From a virus, in the IMG/VR virus record IMGVR_UViG_3300005549_000030, positions 1 through 24,362 of that record: 24,362 nt of DNA, one strand, 5' to 3'. The notes beneath the pieces were generated by a model that was given only the letters and a program-made list of their open reading frames with translations, was not told the origin of the DNA and ran no database searches. This document shows, one piece after another, positions 21,814 through 24,362 of the stretch. The stretch's first letter is position 1. Every line of letters begins with the position of its first letter. Both the position numbers and the translations under genes were made by a program.

Positions 21814-22296
21814 ATGAAGGGATTCATCGCTCTACTGGTCGCCATCTTCCTCGCTGGTACGGCTCAGGCAGCCCAGAAGACCGGGCTCCTGACCGTGGCC
21901 GCTGGGGTCAATGGCGCATGGCTCTCGGAGTCCGCTGTGACCACGTTCCCAGCCGTGGAACTGGGTGGTACGGCGTCCTCGAGCCTCAGTCCGCACATCT
22001 CGCTCGTGGGCTCTGGCTTCTACGGGCTCGCCGACCAGTACGTCCGCTACACCGCTGGCGGCAGGATCACCGCCACTGACGTCAACAACCCCAACTTCAA
22101 TGTCTTCCTCGGGGTCGTGTACCGGGGTGGGGATAGGCCAGCGGTACAGCCCAACGAGTGGGCTCCCGAAGCTGGGTTCGGCTGGAAGCCGAATGCCTCG
22201 TGGCCCATCGTGGTCGGGGCTGATGCCGGCTATGGGCTCGACAGCCACAACATCCTTTCCTACGTGGCGCTCCGCTACGTGCTACCGCTCAAGTAA
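21814..22296 (+). CDS. Exported outer-membrane beta-barrel-like protein
   Basis: 160 residues from ATG 21814 (GGAGG upstream). It has a clear signal peptide: basic start, hydrophobic core, and cleavage expected after AQA at about 19. The mature part reads as about eight alternating amphipathic strands separated by short turns and polar loops, for example LLTVAAGVNGAW, ISLVGSGFYGL, YVRYTAGGRITA, FNVFLGVVYRG, PIVVGADAGYGL and a last YVALRYVLPLK. That suits a small outer-membrane barrel of the OmpA/Ail size. Phage Lom proteins give a precedent for barrels of this size encoded near tail and lysis genes. It could change adsorption, exclude superinfection or help lysis. No catalytic motif is seen. 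Confidence 0.6.
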   Translation: MKGFIALLVAIFLAGTAQAAQKTGLLTVAAGVNGAWLSESAVTTFPAVELGGTASSSLSPHISLVGSGFYGLADQYVRYTAGGRITATDVNNPNFNVFLGVVYRGGDRPAVQPNEWAPEAGFGWKPNASWPIVVGADAGYGLDSHNILSYVALRYVLPLK

Positions 22297-22305
22297 GGAG
22301 GCCAC

Positions 22306-22560
22306 ATGACGCTCTTGGAGATCATCCAGAAGTTGCTGGGAACGGCGGCAGGGCAGATGGGGCACGTGAAGGACATCTTGGCTGCGGTGGTGGCCAAGTA
22401 CCCGGACACGGCGGGGTCTCTGAACCCGATCATCGCCGAGTTGGACGCACCGGTATCGCCTGAAGCCCTGGCGACTCTCGTCTCAGCGCTGCCGCAGGAG
22501 GTGCTGAACATCGCCCGGTTCAAGCTCGACCCGAAGCTCCATCCGGGGGATGCGATTTAG
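22306..22560 (+). CDS. Small helical protein, unknown
   Basis: 84 residues with a strong AAGGAGG site. It is soluble and helical by composition: MTLLEIIQKLLGTAAGQM, then a longer helix around DILAAVVAKYPDTAG, then SPEALATLVSALPQEVL. No signal peptide or membrane helix is convincing. It is the last + strand gene before the convergent terminator-like hairpin. Function is not recognised; position suggests late expression with the lysis genes. Confidence 0.65.
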   Translation: MTLLEIIQKLLGTAAGQMGHVKDILAAVVAKYPDTAGSLNPIIAELDAPVSPEALATLVSALPQEVLNIARFKLDPKLHPGDAI

Positions 22561-22594
22561 GGACGCTGTCCAGAGAGAGCAGCGGAGCCGTGGG

Positions 22595-23023
22595 TCATCC
22601 GGTACGCGCCCCGAGACTCGCATCCTCGGGGCGTTCCCTTTGGTAGCGCTTGAGTTCCTGCTGTAGCCACATGAGCGTCAGGCGGCGGTCGATCTTCCCC
22701 TTACTGGAGAGGGTGTGGCGGAGTTGGGCGTGGGCCTGCTCGCCGTACTTGGACACCCACCAGGTCACGGCATCCAGCGGGTTGTGATGCCAAGCCATGT
22801 GACAGCCGCCGCAAAGCGTCATCGCGTTACCGATTGCCCAGCGCAGGCTCAGGTAGCGCCGCGAGTAGACATGAGCCCATTGGAGATACTCCCGGTTGCC
22901 GCACTTGACGCAGCAGTAGCCGTCCCGGGCGAAGACCACGGCTCGAGCAGCGTCATCGAGCATCTTGTTCGAGACTGTTCCACGTGGAACCAGCTTCCGG
23001 CGGCGGAGCCTGGTGCGCTTCAC
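22595..23023 (-). CDS. HNH nuclease-like protein (NinG-like)
   Basis: 142 residues from GTG 23023. This start is set by an AAGGAGG site (23028-23034 on the opposite strand); the frame is open upstream but without such a site. A basic N-terminus (KRTRLRRRK) comes first. The metal-finger HNH core then follows: C38-x2-C41, H51 in LQWAHVYSR, N66 in NAMTLC, C71-x2-C74, H75 and H79. The RRYLSLRW spacing resembles lambda NinG and related recombination or packaging-linked HNH proteins, not homing enzymes. A C-terminal helix (LMWLQQELKRY) follows. The start overlaps the stop of the upstream gene by GTGA. A role in recombination or end processing is inferred from the family. Confidence 0.75.
   Translation of the reverse strand: MKRTRLRRRKLVPRGTVSNKMLDDAARAVVFARDGYCCVKCGNREYLQWAHVYSRRYLSLRWAIGNAMTLCGGCHMAWHHNPLDAVTWWVSKYGEQAHAQLRHTLSSKGKIDRRLTLMWLQQELKRYQRERPEDASLGARTG
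22607..22633 (+). terminator. Terminator-like hairpin between convergent gene blocks
   Basis: A perfect 9-bp stem, CGCCCCGAG (22607-22615) with CTCGGGGCG (22625-22633), 9-base loop, is followed by TTCCCTTT. It lies 46 bases after the last + strand stop, where a late-operon terminator is expected. It also lies inside the last codons of the minus-strand HNH gene. The T-run is interrupted, so the strength is uncertain. Confidence 0.6.
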
Positions 23024-23421
23024 TTCGCCTCCTTGATGGAGGAAACCGGATGAATCTCCCAGAGCGTCCCGCGACCCGGCTCGTGGAGGTGGTGCCCGTC
23101 CCAGTAGACCCAGCCGGTGATGCTCACGTGCTTGCCCTTGACCGGAGGCTTCAGGGGATGGGTGGGGACGATCTCGCACACCACTGAATGAGCCCTGTTG
23201 GCCTTGGGACTCTGGGCCAGTTCGATGTGGTAGTCACCATCCGCCTCATGCCTCACCCCCGAGACGTAGCCGGTCAGGGTGGCTGAGTCACCGACATGGA
23301 AACGTCCTTCAGGTGCAGCGAGCATGACCAGGATGGTGATGTGGTCGGGGTGCTTGGGGGTATCGGTACGGTGCTTGAGTCCTGCGGAAAGCCAGAGAGA
23401 GGCGAGTAGTACGAGGATCAT
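23020..23421 (-). CDS. Membrane-anchored or exported protein with possible OB-fold domain
   Basis: 133 residues from the ATG at 23421, chosen for AGGAG about 5 bases upstream. A hydrophobic N-terminus (MILVLLASLWLSAGL) looks like a signal anchor or lipoprotein-less signal. The rest is beta-rich, with a GDSATLTGYVSGVRH strand pair, DYHIEL, SVVCEIVP, KHVSITGWVYWDGHH and a closing WEIHPVSSI. The order resembles small OB-fold modules in which a conserved WEIHP ends the barrel. I cannot assign a named family. It is coupled by overlap to the NinG-like gene. Whether it binds nucleic acid in the envelope, or a protein or sugar, is open. Confidence 0.6.
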   Translation of the reverse strand: MILVLLASLWLSAGLKHRTDTPKHPDHITILVMLAAPEGRFHVGDSATLTGYVSGVRHEADGDYHIELAQSPKANRAHSVVCEIVPTHPLKPPVKGKHVSITGWVYWDGHHLHEPGRGTLWEIHPVSSIKEAK

Positions 23422-23498
23422 CCCTGCTCCTGATTGGTTGGGGCGGGCCGTCGATGCGTTGCTCCCCGAGAGCGAACCACCGGCTGCCACCCGCCCCT

Positions 23499-23687
23499 CT
23501 ATGTAGGAGAACCGGACCGGGTGCTCGACTCCCGCCGTGACGCCCGCCGCCCCACGGGACCGCTCATCCGATTCTCCGCTTGAAGCGTGGACCACGCGAT
23601 CAGCCCCCCGAACGTGTTCCCTTTGCGCCCCGGGGCCACCGGAAATCCGGCACGCAGTCCACGCACATCCTCAAGTGAAGCCGCCAC
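23499..23687 (-). CDS. Doubtful small ORF in the 23422-23806 gap
   Basis: 62 codons from GTG 23687, supported by AGGAG 5 bases upstream. The product starts AASLEDVRGLRAGFPVAP and is protein-like for about 40 residues, then basic and Ser/Arg-rich. Against it, another frame (minus strand, 23600-23785, containing RLHLRMCVDCVPDFRWPRG) overlaps it and has more G/C at third codon positions in the shared stretch. At most one of the two is likely real. Apart from these, bases 23422-23806 show no clear gene, tRNA or promoter. Confidence 0.28.
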   Translation of the reverse strand: MAASLEDVRGLRAGFPVAPGRKGNTFGGLIAWSTLQAENRMSGPVGRRASRRESSTRSGSPT

Positions 23688-23806
23688 TCCGTCTCCTGTG
23701 ATGTCCTCCCGACCCAATCCACAGGCTGTCCGACGTGGCGGCACGACGGACCGTCTCCCACGCCACCCGATCCCAATCGAGTCATGGGAGAGCGGTCCGA
23801 AAGGTG

Positions 23807-24004
23807 TCAGCGGCCGGGTTCTTTCAGGCTCTCGAGGAACCCAGCGACCATGAGCCTTGCCTCCTTCCCGGTTGGGGTCTCTCCGCGATCGATGGACCAC
23901 TCCGCGAGCAATGCAGCTTGGGTCTGGGCGGCCACGGTGTCCTGCTGCTTGATGGCACTGGCCAGAGCCCAGAGATGCCTAGCTGCCCTGTCCTTGGGCG
24001 TCAC
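23807..24004 (-). CDS. Small helical protein, unknown
   Basis: 65 residues if started at GTG 24004, which has GGAGG 6 bases upstream. Alternatives are ATG 24019 and a longer form from 24046. It overlaps the end of the upstream DUF6165-like gene by 26 bases. The sequence is helical, with HLWALASAIKQQDTVAAQTQAALLAEW and a C-terminal ARLMVAGFLESL. No motif or membrane helix is seen. Coupling to its neighbours supports coding. Confidence 0.5.
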   Translation of the reverse strand: MTPKDRAARHLWALASAIKQQDTVAAQTQAALLAEWSIDRGETPTGKEARLMVAGFLESLKEPGR

Positions 24005-24362
24005 GGCGGGCCTCCGCATAGTCCTTGACTTCCGTGGTGAAGACATCCAGTTCGTCGTTGATGCGGCGCTTCAGGTCGGTGCGCTTGTCGTTGGCATCAC
24101 GGGCGTCAAGAGCAGCCCTCGTGGCAAACCCGAGCACCGAGCCGTTTATACGAATCTCGTTCTCGGCGTCCCAGATGGCCTGATTGGCGTCCAGCAACCC
24201 ATTGATGCAGCGGCCCACCTCGGCTGACATGCGGACCGAGTAGGGGGAGTTGTCCCAGATGTCCGTCATCTCGGACAGTTCCTGGGTCACGGTCGAGAGC
24301 TTGGCCCTATCGGAGAGGTTGCGGACCTTGACCCGGAGGATGCTGATGCGGTCCAGCAACTC
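23979..24362 (-). CDS. DUF6165-like protein, N-terminus cut by window edge
   Basis: 127 residues visible; the frame continues past the end of the window, so the true start is outside. The order of elements follows what I recall of DUF6165: ELLDRISILRVK at the start, a middle helix ending QAIWDAENEIR, a basic DANDKRTDLKRRIN stretch and a final TEVKDYAEA. Members known to me are found near lipopolysaccharide and glycosyltransferase genes, with no solved reaction. Its presence in a phage that carries many sugar transferases is suggestive. The assignment is from memory of the pattern and should be read as moderate. Confidence 0.55.
   Translation of the reverse strand, partial: ELLDRISILRVKVRNLSDRAKLSTVTQELSEMTDIWDNSPYSVRMSAEVGRCINGLLDANQAIWDAENEIRINGSVLGFATRAALDARDANDKRTDLKRRINDELDVFTTEVKDYAEARRDAQGQGS

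Noticed and set aside
1-24362. CRISPR array, tRNA genes, integrase or attachment sites
   Set aside because: No regularly spaced repeats, no cloverleaf-type sequence recognised, and no recombinase gene seen. A lysogenic lifestyle cannot be judged from this window.

Overview
This window is part of a tailed-phage genome, most likely a short-tailed phage (podovirus type). It runs from the 3' end of the large terminase gene through portal, scaffold, major capsid, connector, nozzle, fibre, ejection-type and lysis genes, all on the + strand. No tape measure, tube or sheath gene is visible. Composition is GC-rich (hand counts of sample 60-base lines in the capsid and portal genes give about 63-65% G+C). 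Genes are densely packed, with many 4-base ATGA/GTGA start-stop overlaps. A secreted beta-barrel-like protein and sugar genes of the kind that act on lipopolysaccharide suggest a Gram-negative host. This is inference; no host gene is present.

Layout. (1) Bases 2-496: end of terL. (2) Bases 493-5497: a seven-gene, translationally coupled cargo block between terL and portal, holding a HAD phosphatase, a zinc-type sugar C-methyltransferase, a glycosyltransferase (GT)-FkbM methyltransferase pair, a second diverged GT-FkbM pair, and a GT9/GT-B-like protein. (3) Bases 5525-13063: portal, a small protein, scaffold, SU10-type major capsid protein, three small unknowns, a GT4 glycosyltransferase embedded among head genes, and a connector/adaptor. 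(4) Bases 13060-13599: an HNH endonuclease on the opposite strand, inserted between adaptor and nozzle. (5) Bases 13638-17425: nozzle and tail fibre. (6) Bases 17449-20662: three ejection-type proteins. (7) Bases 20659-22560: M15 endolysin, three very small membrane proteins, an exported beta-barrel-like protein and an unknown. A terminator-like hairpin follows at 22607-22633. (8) Bases 22595-24362 on the minus strand: a convergent block with a DUF6165-like protein (cut by the window edge), small proteins, a membrane-anchored possible OB-fold protein and a NinG-like HNH protein.

The most notable signal is the amount of glycan chemistry written into the late operon: four GT-like genes, two FkbM O-methyltransferases, one C-methyltransferase and a HAD phosphatase, co-transcribed with virion genes. 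No nucleotide-sugar synthesis enzymes are visible. The simplest reading is that the phage borrows host activated sugars to build and methylate a glycan, either on its own virion or on the host surface, at the time of virion assembly. The duplicated GT-FkbM unit suggests alternating or successive transfer-and-cap steps.
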